This document shows positions 44,361 through 52,955 of a stretch of 64,000 bases of DNA, piece after piece. Below the pieces are notes generated by a model. That model did not search any database. It was not told where the DNA came from and saw only the letters and a program-made list of their open reading frames with translations. Each line of letters starts with the position of its first letter. The stretch's first letter is position 1. The stretch comes from Lachnospiraceae bacterium. Lineage in GTDB: Bacteria > Bacillota > Clostridia > Lachnospirales > Lachnospiraceae. The stretch spans positions 1-64,000 of the forward strand of contig CAAEWE010000043.1 in NCBI GenBank assembly GCA_900759665.1, written 5' to 3'. Made by a program: the position numbers and the translations under genes.

Positions 44361-46088
44361 ATGGGCACGTTAGCAAAGATCCGGAGATTCTGCCGGGATT
44401 ATGGTGTGATATATACGGCAAAAAAGGTGCTTTACCGGTGTGTTATTAAGTATTATCTGGGGGCAAAATATTGTCCGGTCACGATTCCGGAGGAGGAGCG
44501 GATGGAACAGGCTGGCTGGATGCCGGACAGGGAAGTAAAGATCAGTATCGTGGTGCCTCTCTACAATACAAAGGAAATCTTTCTGAGGGAAATGATAGAG
44601 TCTGTGCTCTGGCAGACCTATGGAAACTGGGAGCTTTGTCTGGCAGATGCCAGCGATGATATGGAATGCCGTCAGAGGATCCGGGAGCTTGTGCAGCAGT
44701 TTCAACAGAAGGATGACCGGATCTGTTACCGGGTTCTGGACAAAAACGAGGGCATCTCCGAAAATACAAATCGTGCCATGGAAATGAGTACCGGAGATTA
44801 TATTGCACTGCTGGATCATGATGATATTCTTCATCCATCAGCACTGTTTGATGTTATGCAGGAGATCAATTATCATCAGGGAGAGTTTATTTATACGGAT
44901 GAGCTTTCCTTTGACGGGACACCGCGGCGTGTTCAGAATATTCATTTCAAACCGGACTTTTCGCCGGAAAGCTTTCGAAGCAATAATTATATCTGTCATT
45001 TTTCTGTTTTTTCAAGACAGCTTCTGGATAAAACAGGAGGCTTCCGCAAGGAGTTTGATGGCAGTCAGGATTATGACATGCTGCTGCGTCTGACCGATGA
45101 GGCGGACAATATATGTCATGTACCGAAGGTTCGTTATTACTGGAGAGTGCATCCGGGTTCCGTGGCATCCTCCGCGGCTGCAAAGCCCTACACCATTGAT
45201 GCCGGAAAAAGAGCACTGGAGGAACATCTGACCCGCAGAAATCTCAAAGGAAATGTGGAAGCTGCCGGAGAGTATGGGCCTTTTTACCGGGTGCATTATC
45301 AGGTGCCGGAACAGACGAAGGTACTGCTGATGGCGGAGACAGAGCAGGTGGCCGAATGGCTTCGGAAGGATACCGGAGCTCTTCCGTATGATATGACCAT
45401 CTGTCCGGTCATTCTTCCGCGTTTTGAGGTGGATGAGCATCCCTTTGATGTGATCGTGCTGGTCAGAGAAGGATATCGGCCGGAGAAAGGACAGGGAGAA
45501 TGGCTGCAGGAGCTTTTGTCCAGTCTGGTACCAAAGGAAAATATGGTGGCGGCTCCGGTGGTGTATGACCGTCATCATAAGGTGTTTCATGCCGGATATG
45601 GGTATTGTGCGGAGAGACCGGAGCAGATATTCCGTCTGTATCACGGCGTACCGGCAGGCGATCCGTCTTATATGTACCGCCTTGCGTTCCGGCAGAATGT
45701 TTCTCTGGCAGGGGGGGCGGTTCTGGCTGTAAAGGAAGAGGTTTACAGTGACTGGGTGGAGGAAAATCTGGAAGTCGGAACCAGAAAATGGAATGGCTGG
45801 GGAGCATTTTCCGACCAGACCTGGTTTTCCTTGTGCTTAAAGACAAAGAAACGCTGGGGAGATTGTGTTTATACGCCATATAGTCCATGGACACGGATGA
45901 TCTCCGGAAGAGAGGCCGTAACATCAAAGACCGCCCAGACAGACAGGGAGCATTGGAGAAGCTTTTTTGCCATGTGGGACAGAATGCTTAAAAAAGGAGA
46001 TCCACATGGCAATCCGGGAATGGAGGTATTTGGAAAATACTATTTTTTGGGAAATAACAAAGGGTTCTTTACTTTGAATATAAAGTGA
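44361..46088 (+). CDS. Large two-part glycosyltransferase family 2 protein
   Basis: A 575-residue protein whose GT-A domain starts near residue 52: KISIVVPLYNTKEIFLREM, ICYRVLDKNEGISENTNRAM, LLDHDDILHPSAL (metal site) and DGSQDYDMLLRLTD. It resembles O-antigen or galactan-type transferases that carry an extra C-terminal region. Residues 320-575 form a second, glycosyltransferase-like part (FDVIVLVREGYRPEKGQGEW, then AGGAVLAVKEEVY) without a clear metal site. Its position just before glf makes galactofuranose a possible donor; that is inference. The best ribosome site is about 14 bases from the ATG. Confidence 0.85.
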   Translation: MGTLAKIRRFCRDYGVIYTAKKVLYRCVIKYYLGAKYCPVTIPEEERMEQAGWMPDREVKISIVVPLYNTKEIFLREMIESVLWQTYGNWELCLADASDDMECRQRIRELVQQFQQKDDRICYRVLDKNEGISENTNRAMEMSTGDYIALLDHDDILHPSALFDVMQEINYHQGEFIYTDELSFDGTPRRVQNIHFKPDFSPESFRSNNYICHFSVFSRQLLDKTGGFRKEFDGSQDYDMLLRLTDEADNICHVPKVRYYWRVHPGSVASSAAAKPYTIDAGKRALEEHLTRRNLKGNVEAAGEYGPFYRVHYQVPEQTKVLLMAETEQVAEWLRKDTGALPYDMTICPVILPRFEVDEHPFDVIVLVREGYRPEKGQGEWLQELLSSLVPKENMVAAPVVYDRHHKVFHAGYGYCAERPEQIFRLYHGVPAGDPSYMYRLAFRQNVSLAGGAVLAVKEEVYSDWVEENLEVGTRKWNGWGAFSDQTWFSLCLKTKKRWGDCVYTPYSPWTRMISGREAVTSKTAQTDREHWRSFFAMWDRMLKKGDPHGNPGMEVFGKYYFLGNNKGFFTLNIK

Positions 46089-46156
46089 GTTATGATAAAG
46101 AGTATGCAATAGATTGGAACAGGAAATAATATCCGTAGGGAAGAAGGGGGAAACAG

Positions 46157-47251
46157 ATGAAATATGATTATCTGATTGTAGGAGCCGGTCTGTTTGGGGC
46201 GGTTTTTGCCAGAGAAATGACGGATCAGGGAAAGAAATGTCTTGTCATAGAAAAAAGAAACCACATTGCCGGTAATATTTATACTGAAGAGATCGACGGG
46301 ATCCATGTGCATCGTTACGGAGCACATATTTTTCACACCTCGGATAAGGCAGTCTGGGAGTACGTGAACCGTTTTACGGAGTTTAACCAGTATATTAATT
46401 CGCCGGTAGCGATATATGGTGATGAGCTGTATAATCTGCCATTTAATATGAACACATTCAGCCGGATGTGGGGCATCCGGACGCCGGCGGAGGCGAAGGC
46501 GATCATAGAGAAGCAGATTAAAGAAGCCGGGATCGGAGAACCGGCAAATCTGGAGGAACAGGCGATACGTCTGGTTGGAACGGATGTATACGAGAAGCTG
46601 ATCAAAGGCTATACCCGGAAACAGTGGGGAAGAGACTGTACGGAGCTCCCGGCGTTTATTATCAAGCGTCTGCCGCTGCGGTTTACATATGACAACAACT
46701 ATTTTAATGACCGATATCAGGGAATTCCTGTGGATGGATATACCAGAATGGTAGAGCGTATCCTAGAGGGGATTGAGGTGCACCTTAACACAGATTATTT
46801 TCAGGTGCGTCAGGACATTGATGCGGATATAACGGTATATACAGGACCGATTGATGAATATTTTGGTTACAGGCTGGGACATCTGGAGTATCGTTCCCTG
46901 CGCTTTGAGACGGAGAAGTTAGAATGTGAAAATTATCAGGGAAATGCCGTGGTCAATTATACGGCTGCGGATGTGCCGTATACGAGGATTATTGAGCACA
47001 AGCATTTCACATTTGGTCATCAGCCGGTAACGGTGATCACCAGAGAGTATTCTTCTGAGTGGAAGCCGGGGGAGGAACCGTATTATCCGGTGAACGATGT
47101 GCGTAACTCTGAATTATACCGCGAGTATCAGGAACTGGCAGAGAAGGAAAGCAGTCTGATCTTTGGGGGAAGATTAGGCCAGTATCAGTATTATGATATG
47201 GACAAGGTGATCGCTTCTGCTCTGCATTGTGCACAAACTTCAGTAAAATAA
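46157..47251 (+). CDS. glf: UDP-galactopyranose mutase
   Basis: A 364-residue FAD enzyme that converts UDP-galactopyranose to UDP-galactofuranose. The FAD-binding start is YDYLIVGAGLFGAVFAREM, followed by EKRNHIAGNIYTE and the substrate-loop HRYGAHIFHTS. NLPFNMNTF, RKQWGRDCTELP and IKRLPLRFTYDNNYFNDRY are further hallmarks, with FGGRLGQYQYYDMD at the end. AAGGGGG precedes ATG 46157. It predicts galactofuranose in the polymer of this locus. Confidence 0.95.
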   Translation: MKYDYLIVGAGLFGAVFAREMTDQGKKCLVIEKRNHIAGNIYTEEIDGIHVHRYGAHIFHTSDKAVWEYVNRFTEFNQYINSPVAIYGDELYNLPFNMNTFSRMWGIRTPAEAKAIIEKQIKEAGIGEPANLEEQAIRLVGTDVYEKLIKGYTRKQWGRDCTELPAFIIKRLPLRFTYDNNYFNDRYQGIPVDGYTRMVERILEGIEVHLNTDYFQVRQDIDADITVYTGPIDEYFGYRLGHLEYRSLRFETEKLECENYQGNAVVNYTAADVPYTRIIEHKHFTFGHQPVTVITREYSSEWKPGEEPYYPVNDVRNSELYREYQELAEKESSLIFGGRLGQYQYYDMDKVIASALHCAQTSVK

Positions 47252-47319
47252 GGGGGTCGGAGTTTTGTGCGAAGGTATTATGGGATGATAGTGAAGGGCA
47301 GGAAAGGCAGGGAGACAAA

Positions 47320-48162
47320 ATGAAATCCTTCATGAAACGAATGTTGGGAATTGTAGTGGCATTTGCTGTTCTGGCAGGGGAAATGCTGGTACCGTCAGAG
47401 GTGCAGGCAGCAAAGAAGCCGACGATCATGGTATTAAATACCAAAGTAGTACTGGTGAAACTAAAAGGAAAACAGTCTCTGATCGTGGAGGCGGTGGCAC
47501 CGAAAGGAGCCAGTAAGGCTGTGAAATATGAAGTGGCGAACCGCAGGATTGCCGGTATCACTTCTAAGGGAATCGTCAAAGGAAAACGGATCGGAATTAC
47601 GACAATCCGTGTGACTTCCAGAAAGAATAAAAAGTTGCGGAAGCTGGTTAAGGTGATCGTGGCAAAGAATGTGCCAAAGAAGGTGAAAATGTCTGCGGCT
47701 TCTATAAAAATGAAGAAAGGGCAAAAGAAAACCCTGAAGGCGACGGTAACACCGGCAAAGGTATTAAAAGCACATAAAAAAGGACACTGGTACAGCTCAG
47801 ATCCGGAGACGGCGTCTGTGACAGCAAAAGGTGTGGTAAGTGCCAAGGCAGCGGGAGAGGCAGTGATCACTTTTGAAACAATGAATGGTATTAAAGCAAC
47901 ATGTAAAGTTCAGGTTGAGGAAAAATCTGCCGTGGCGGCATCTTCCGCACCGGATGTGCACCAGACACCGCAGCCGGCATCCGGCAGCGGAGTGTCAAAA
48001 CCATCCACAACACCTGCAGTTACGATACCTGCGACAGGGGCAGGCGTTACGGCGGAACCGGTTAGTGGTGGAGCGGTTGAGGTGTATGGAATCCGGAAGG
48101 AAGATAGCCGGTATGCATCAGGGGTTCGGCGTCTGTTTCGATGGATGCATTATATGTGGTAA
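47320..48162 (+). CDS. Secreted Ig-like (Big_2) surface protein
   Basis: A 280-residue exported protein. A basic start and hydrophobic stretch (KRMLGIVVAFAVLAGEMLV) with a QAA site near residue 32 form a signal peptide. Two bacterial Ig-like Big_2 modules follow, the second with GHWYSSDPETASVTAKGVVSA and AGEAVITFETMNG. A Ser/Pro/Thr/Val linker leads to an aromatic, basic end (RRLFRWMHYMW). No LPXTG motif or membrane anchor is visible, so attachment is unclear. I chose ATG 47320 after AGGGAG; the longer frame begins inside glf. It ends the second glycan locus. Confidence 0.85.
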   Translation: MKSFMKRMLGIVVAFAVLAGEMLVPSEVQAAKKPTIMVLNTKVVLVKLKGKQSLIVEAVAPKGASKAVKYEVANRRIAGITSKGIVKGKRIGITTIRVTSRKNKKLRKLVKVIVAKNVPKKVKMSAASIKMKKGQKKTLKATVTPAKVLKAHKKGHWYSSDPETASVTAKGVVSAKAAGEAVITFETMNGIKATCKVQVEEKSAVAASSAPDVHQTPQPASGSGVSKPSTTPAVTIPATGAGVTAEPVSGGAVEVYGIRKEDSRYASGVRRLFRWMHYMW

Positions 48163-48184
48163 TATAAGAGGAAATAAGAGCTTT

Positions 48185-48211
48185 TTAGCACTCGGTCAGA
48201 AAGAGTGCTAA
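48185..48211 (+). promoter_or_regulatory. CIRCE operator 1 (HrcA site), perfect
   Basis: TTAGCACTC (48185-48193), nine bases, GAGTGCTAA (48203-48211): an exact match to the CIRCE consensus bound by the heat-shock repressor HrcA. The complementary arms extend outward to a perfect 18 bp (48176-48193 with 48203-48220), reaching the -35 box. Confidence 0.95.
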
Positions 48212-48218
48212 AAAGCTC

Positions 48219-48247
48219 TTGACATTTCCAGAAAATCGAGATAAGAT
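48219..48247 (+). promoter_or_regulatory. Promoter of htpG
   Basis: Consensus TTGACA (48219-48224), 17-bp spacer, TAAGAT (48242-48247). The first two bases of the -35 lie in the right arm of the extended CIRCE palindrome. Predicted leader about 100 nt. Confidence 0.85.
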
Positions 48248-48263
48248 ATCTACCAGAAAACTG

Positions 48264-48290
48264 TTAGCAGTCGCGGAGGGTGATTGCTAA
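48264..48290 (+). promoter_or_regulatory. CIRCE-like operator 2, degenerate
   Basis: TTAGCAGTC (48264-48272), nine bases, GATTGCTAA (48282-48290): 16 of 18 arm positions match CIRCE and the 9-9-9 geometry is kept. It lies in the early leader, so HrcA bound here would block elongation or the start site. Confidence 0.8.
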
Positions 48291-48353
48291 TCGTGGAAAC
48301 AGAATTACTGCAAAGATTGTTAAAAAGTAGAGGCTGAACAGGAGGTTGTTATT

Positions 48354-50441
48354 ATGCAGATGGAAAAGGGTAGTTTATCAATTGAATCAGAGAATATGTT
48401 CCCGATCATTAAGAAATGGCTGTATTCGGATCATGATATTTTTGTACGTGAGCTGGTATCCAATGGCTGTGATGCTATCACGAAGTTAAAGAAGCTGGAG
48501 GTCATGGGAGAGTATGATTTCCCGGAGGATTATAAGGCGAGCATTCAGGTTGAGGTCAGCCCGGAGCATAAGACATTGTCCTTTACTGATACCGGTATCG
48601 GTATGACGGAGGCTGAGGTTAAGGAGTATATTAATCAGGTGGCATTTTCCGGTGCAACGGATTTCCTGGAGAAATATAAGGACAAGACAAACGAGGATCA
48701 GATCATTGGTCACTTTGGTCTTGGCTTTTATTCTGCATTTATGGTGGCAGACAAAGTGACGATCGATACATTGTCATGGCAGAAGGATGCTACACCGGTT
48801 CATTGGGAGTCAGAGGGCGGCATCAACTTCGAGATGTCTGATGGAGACAAGAAAGAGGTTGGTACAAAGATTACTCTGTACCTGGCAGAGGACAGTGTGG
48901 AGTTTGCCAATGAATACCGGATCAAAGAGATCATTGAGAAGTATTGTTCCTTTATGCCGGTCAATATCTACTTGTCAAAGGAAGGCGCCGAGCAGGAATA
49001 TGAGACGATTGATGCCGCAGATATCCGTGAGGATGATGTGGTCGTAGAGAAGTTTACGGAGGAAGCTAAGACCGAGGAGAAGGAGAACGAAAACGGTGAG
49101 AAAGAGACCGTAGAAATCTCTCCGGCAAAGGAAAAGGCAAAGATCAACAAGAGACCGGTATCCTTAAGTGATACCACACCTCTCTGGATGAAGCATCCGA
49201 ATGAGTGTACCGATGAGGAGTATAAGAGCTTCTACCGTAAGGTATTCAACGATTATAAGGAGCCGCTTTTCTGGATCCATCTGAATATGGATTATCCGTT
49301 TAACTTAAAGGGTATCCTTTACTTCCCGAAGGTAAATACCCAGTATGACAATTTAGAGGGTGTTATTAAGCTGTACAACAATCAGGTATTTATCGCAGAT
49401 AATATTAAGGAAGTCATTCCGGAATTTCTGATGCTCCTGAAGGGTGTGATCGATTGTCCGGATCTGCCACTGAACGTATCAAGAAGTGCACTTCAGAATG
49501 ATGGCTTTGTCAAAAAGATTTCCGATTATATTACCAAAAAGGTAGCAGACAAGCTGTCTGGTATGTACAAGGTTGATCGTGAGAATTATGAGAAATACTG
49601 GGATGATATCAGTCCGTTTATCAAATTTGGCTGCCTGAAGGATCAGAAGTTCCAGGAGAAGATGAAGGATTTCATTATCTTTAAGAATCTGGATGACAAG
49701 TATATCACACTGCCGGAGTATGTCGAGAACATCAAGGGCAAAGAGGACAGTGAGCAGCCGGAGGTTGTTGACGCAGAGGATGTTGCCAAGGAGGAGGCAG
49801 GAGAAGATACTGCCGGGAAGGAAGAGGAGCCGACGACAGTTTATTATGTCACCGATATCCAGCAGCAGAGCCAGTATATCAACCTCTTTAAGGAGCAGGG
49901 AATGGATGCTCTCATTCTGGCACATACCATTGATCAGCCGTTTATCACACAGCTGGAGCAGAGTGAGGACGTCAAGGTACATTTCCAGAGAATTGACTCC
50001 GATCTTTCCGATTCCATGAAGGAAGAGGGAGACGAGGAGACATTAAAGAAGCAGACCGAGACGCTCGGCGATGTATTTAAAAAGGCTCTTGGCAAGGATC
50101 AGCTGGAGGTACAGGTACAGAATCTCAAGAATGAGAATATCTCCTCTATGATCACTCTGTCAGAGGAAACCCGCCGTATGCAGGATATGATGAAGATGTA
50201 CAGTGCCGGCGGTATGGGAATGGATACAAGTATGTTTGGCGGTGGAGAGACTCTGATCCTCAATGCCAACAATGCTTTAGTGAAGTATATTCTTGACAAT
50301 ACCGAAGGAGAGCATGTGGATATGTTCTGTAAGCAGCTTTATGATCTGGCGATGCTTGCCAATAAGCCGCTTTCTGCAGAAGAGATGACACAGTTTGTTG
50401 CCAGAAGCAATGAGATCATGCTTTTGCTGACGCAGGAGTAA
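48354..50441 (+). CDS. htpG: Hsp90-family chaperone HtpG
   Basis: A 695-residue ATP-dependent chaperone dimer. The N-terminal GHKL ATPase has IRELVSNGCDAITKLKKL-type helix (FVRELVSNGCDAI), DTGIGMTEAEV and GHFGLGFYSAFMVAD. A charged linker (about 235-265, TEEKENENGEKE) separates it from the middle domain (PLWMKHPNE, NVSRSALQNDG). A second acidic stretch lies near residue 465-495. The C-terminal dimerisation part is intact. AGGAGG lies nine bases before ATG 48354. Two CIRCE-type sites frame its promoter, so it should be HrcA-repressed and heat-inducible. A single-gene unit closed by a terminator. Confidence 0.97.
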   Translation: MQMEKGSLSIESENMFPIIKKWLYSDHDIFVRELVSNGCDAITKLKKLEVMGEYDFPEDYKASIQVEVSPEHKTLSFTDTGIGMTEAEVKEYINQVAFSGATDFLEKYKDKTNEDQIIGHFGLGFYSAFMVADKVTIDTLSWQKDATPVHWESEGGINFEMSDGDKKEVGTKITLYLAEDSVEFANEYRIKEIIEKYCSFMPVNIYLSKEGAEQEYETIDAADIREDDVVVEKFTEEAKTEEKENENGEKETVEISPAKEKAKINKRPVSLSDTTPLWMKHPNECTDEEYKSFYRKVFNDYKEPLFWIHLNMDYPFNLKGILYFPKVNTQYDNLEGVIKLYNNQVFIADNIKEVIPEFLMLLKGVIDCPDLPLNVSRSALQNDGFVKKISDYITKKVADKLSGMYKVDRENYEKYWDDISPFIKFGCLKDQKFQEKMKDFIIFKNLDDKYITLPEYVENIKGKEDSEQPEVVDAEDVAKEEAGEDTAGKEEEPTTVYYVTDIQQQSQYINLFKEQGMDALILAHTIDQPFITQLEQSEDVKVHFQRIDSDLSDSMKEEGDEETLKKQTETLGDVFKKALGKDQLEVQVQNLKNENISSMITLSEETRRMQDMMKMYSAGGMGMDTSMFGGGETLILNANNALVKYILDNTEGEHVDMFCKQLYDLAMLANKPLSAEEMTQFVARSNEIMLLLTQE

Positions 50442-50518
50442 TACTTTGGCAGTTCTCTCTGATGCAGTAAAGGGAAAGAGACAGAAATAGAAATGAAAAT
50501 CTAAAATATCAGAAATAT

Positions 50519-50567
50519 AGCCGGTTTTGGAGACGGATGAAATGCTGTCGCCCAGAACCGGCTTTTT
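50519..50567 (+). terminator. Rho-independent terminator of htpG
   Basis: AGCCGGTT (50519-50526) pairs with AACCGGCT (50556-50563), followed by TTTT. The loop is 29 nt and can form extra pairs next to the stem. Confidence 0.8.
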
Positions 50568-50646
50568 GATGTATCGATAGTAAAATTTGCACAAATACAG
50601 GGGAGATATCGTGTGGATATTTGATATTTTTTCTTTAATTAAATTA

Positions 50647-50707
50647 TTGACCGATGGTCATTTTTGTGCTATCATACCCTATAGATCATAAAAATGACCA
50701 TTAGTCA
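50647..50707 (+). promoter_or_regulatory. MMPL-operon promoter with two TetR-type operators
   Basis: Promoter TTGACC (50647-50652), 17-bp spacer, TATCAT (50670-50675). A perfect palindrome TGACC-GAT-GGTCA (50648-50660) covers the -35. A related site TGAC-CATTA-GTCA (50695-50707) lies just after the expected start. A TetR regulator is encoded at the end of the same operon, so these are its likely autoregulatory operators. Confidence 0.75.
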
Positions 50708-50740
50708 TTTTTGGAAAAGAAAGGGAAAGGAAGGAATGAT

Positions 50741-52855
50741 ATGAAGAAACTTGCAGAATTTATCACCAAGCATAAAAATATTATTATTCTGCTTGCCGTG
50801 ATACTGTTGATCCCAAGTGGGATCGGTTACGTTTCTACGAGAGTGAATTATGATCTCCTGAGTTATCTGCCGGACAGTCTTGAGACGGTTAAGGGACAGG
50901 ATGTCATGGTCGATGAGTTTGGAATGGGAGCGTTTTCCATGATCGTCGTGGAGGATATGCCTATGAAAGATACGGCAGATCTGGAAAAGAAGATCGAGGC
51001 AATCGATCATGTGGAGGATGTCCTTTGGTATGATGATGCGCTGGATATTTCGGTTCCGACGAAGATGATGCCAAAGAAACTGAGGGACGCATTCTTTAAC
51101 GGAGATGCCACTATGATGATCGCGCTGTTTGATAATACCACATCAGCCGATGATACTATGGATGCCATCGCCAATATCCGCAAGACCGTTGGGAAGAAAG
51201 CATTTGCCGCCGGAATGTCCGGAGTTGTAACGGATATTAAGGATCTCGCATTAAAGGAGATGCCGGTTTATGTAATGATCGCCGGAGCTTTGGTTCTTCT
51301 GGTACTTCTGATCACCATGGAGTCTTTTGTAACTCCATTCATTTTCCTGATAAATATCGGTATGGCAATCGTATATAATCTGGGAAGTAACTTTATGCTG
51401 GGAGAGATATCGTATATCACCCAGGCTCTGGCTGCGGTGCTGCAGCTGGCGGTGACCATGGATTACTCCATCTTCCTGTTGGAGAGTTACGAGGCCAATA
51501 AGGAGAGATTTCCGGGAGATAACAAGCGTGCCATGAAGCATGCGATCACGAATACCTTTGTATCCATATCAAGCAGTTCCCTGACAACGATTGCCGGTTT
51601 TCTGGCACTGTGCAGCATGACTTTCCGTCTTGGTACTAACATCGGTATCGTTATGTCAAAGGGTGTTATCATTGGTGTTATCGCCTGTGTAACAGTGCTT
51701 CCGGCACTGATCCTGACCTTTGATAAGGCAATTGATAAAACTTCTCATAAATCACTATTGCCAAATCTGGACGGTCTGTCTAAGATAGTTGTAAAGTATC
51801 ATTGGGTTGCACTTGCATTGTTCGTGCTTTTGATCGCACCGGCAGCTTATGGTAATGCAAATTACAAGATTTATTACAATATTGATTCTTCATTACCAAA
51901 GACCATCCCAAGTGCTATTGCAAATGATAAACTTTCCGAGGAGTTTGATATGAGTAATATGCATATCGTCCTGATGAAAAACGGAGACCTGTCGGCAAAG
52001 GACAAAAAGAACATGAGCAATAAGATCGAGAAGGTCAATGGTGTAAAATGGGTGATCGGTCTCAGTTCCATGATCGGACCGAATATGCCGGAGAGTATGA
52101 TTCCGGACAGTCTGCGGGATATCTTACAGACAAAGGATTATGAGCTGATGTTTATATGCTCCGATTACAAATCGGCGACGGATGAGGTTAATGCACAGAT
52201 TGCCGATATCAATAAGATCGTAAAGAGTTATCAGAAGGGAGCCATGGTTATTGGTGAGGCGCCTCTGATGAAGGATCTGCAGGATGTTACGGATGTGGAT
52301 CTGAAGAACGTCAATACCATCTCCATCGCAGCAATTTTCCTGATCATCCTGATCACCTTTAAATCAATCTCTATCCCGATCATACTGGTATCTGTGATCG
52401 AGTTTGCGATTGCCTGCAATATGTCGGTTCCATATTATACTAACACTTCGTTAGCATTTGTGACGAGTATCGTGATCGGAACCATACAGCTTGGTGCCAC
52501 TGTGGATTATGCGATCCTGATGACCAGCCGTTATCACAAGGAAAGAATTAACGGTGCGGGTAAGGCAGAGGCTGTGGGGATTGCACATAAGACATCTGTT
52601 AAATCAATTTTGACCAGTGGTTTTGGATTCTTTGCCGCAACCTTTGGCGTAAGTCTTTATTCCCAGATCGATATGATCAAGTCCATTGTCACACTTCTTG
52701 CAAGAGGTGCCGTGATCAGTATGGTGGTCGTTATCTTCATCCTGCCGGCAATGCTGTGGCTGTTTGACGGAGTGATCGTACGAACCTCTTTAGATATGCG
52801 TAAAGCCGGTATTATTCAGAGAGAGAAAGAAGCGAAAAAGGCAAAGTTATCATAG
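50741..52855 (+). CDS. MMPL/RND-family transporter
   Basis: A 704-residue membrane protein of the MMPL (RND) superfamily, with two repeats of one helix, a large outer domain and five helices. Half one has AAVLQLAVTMDYSIFLLESYE (the helix-4 signature) and SSSSLTTIAGFLALCSM. Half two has TIQLGATVDYAILMTSRYH and SILTSGFGFFAATFG. Such pumps export lipids, surfactants or peptides using the proton gradient. I chose ATG 50741 after AAGGAAGG. It is followed by a secreted heptad-repeat protein and a TetR regulator, a set seen in other Bacillota. The substrate is unknown. Confidence 0.9.
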   Translation: MKKLAEFITKHKNIIILLAVILLIPSGIGYVSTRVNYDLLSYLPDSLETVKGQDVMVDEFGMGAFSMIVVEDMPMKDTADLEKKIEAIDHVEDVLWYDDALDISVPTKMMPKKLRDAFFNGDATMMIALFDNTTSADDTMDAIANIRKTVGKKAFAAGMSGVVTDIKDLALKEMPVYVMIAGALVLLVLLITMESFVTPFIFLINIGMAIVYNLGSNFMLGEISYITQALAAVLQLAVTMDYSIFLLESYEANKERFPGDNKRAMKHAITNTFVSISSSSLTTIAGFLALCSMTFRLGTNIGIVMSKGVIIGVIACVTVLPALILTFDKAIDKTSHKSLLPNLDGLSKIVVKYHWVALALFVLLIAPAAYGNANYKIYYNIDSSLPKTIPSAIANDKLSEEFDMSNMHIVLMKNGDLSAKDKKNMSNKIEKVNGVKWVIGLSSMIGPNMPESMIPDSLRDILQTKDYELMFICSDYKSATDEVNAQIADINKIVKSYQKGAMVIGEAPLMKDLQDVTDVDLKNVNTISIAAIFLIILITFKSISIPIILVSVIEFAIACNMSVPYYTNTSLAFVTSIVIGTIQLGATVDYAILMTSRYHKERINGAGKAEAVGIAHKTSVKSILTSGFGFFAATFGVSLYSQIDMIKSIVTLLARGAVISMVVVIFILPAMLWLFDGVIVRTSLDMRKAGIIQREKEAKKAKLS

Positions 52856-52955
52856 ATTAGCAGAGAGGCAGTATAAAGCGAATGCAATTCGCTTTGCAAA
52901 TTTGTGCCTGTGGCTCAAAGCTTGCAGGCTGAGAAAAGAATGGAGGACTATTACT

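Noticed and set aside
47037..47870. 277-codon minus-strand frame over the end of glf and the Ig-like gene
   Set aside because: Phe/Thr-rich antisense product without start signal; both plus-strand genes are well supported.
48176..48220. Extended palindrome before htpG read as a terminator of the Ig-like gene
   Set aside because: No T tract follows the right arm, and the core is an exact CIRCE operator; termination could be a side effect at most.
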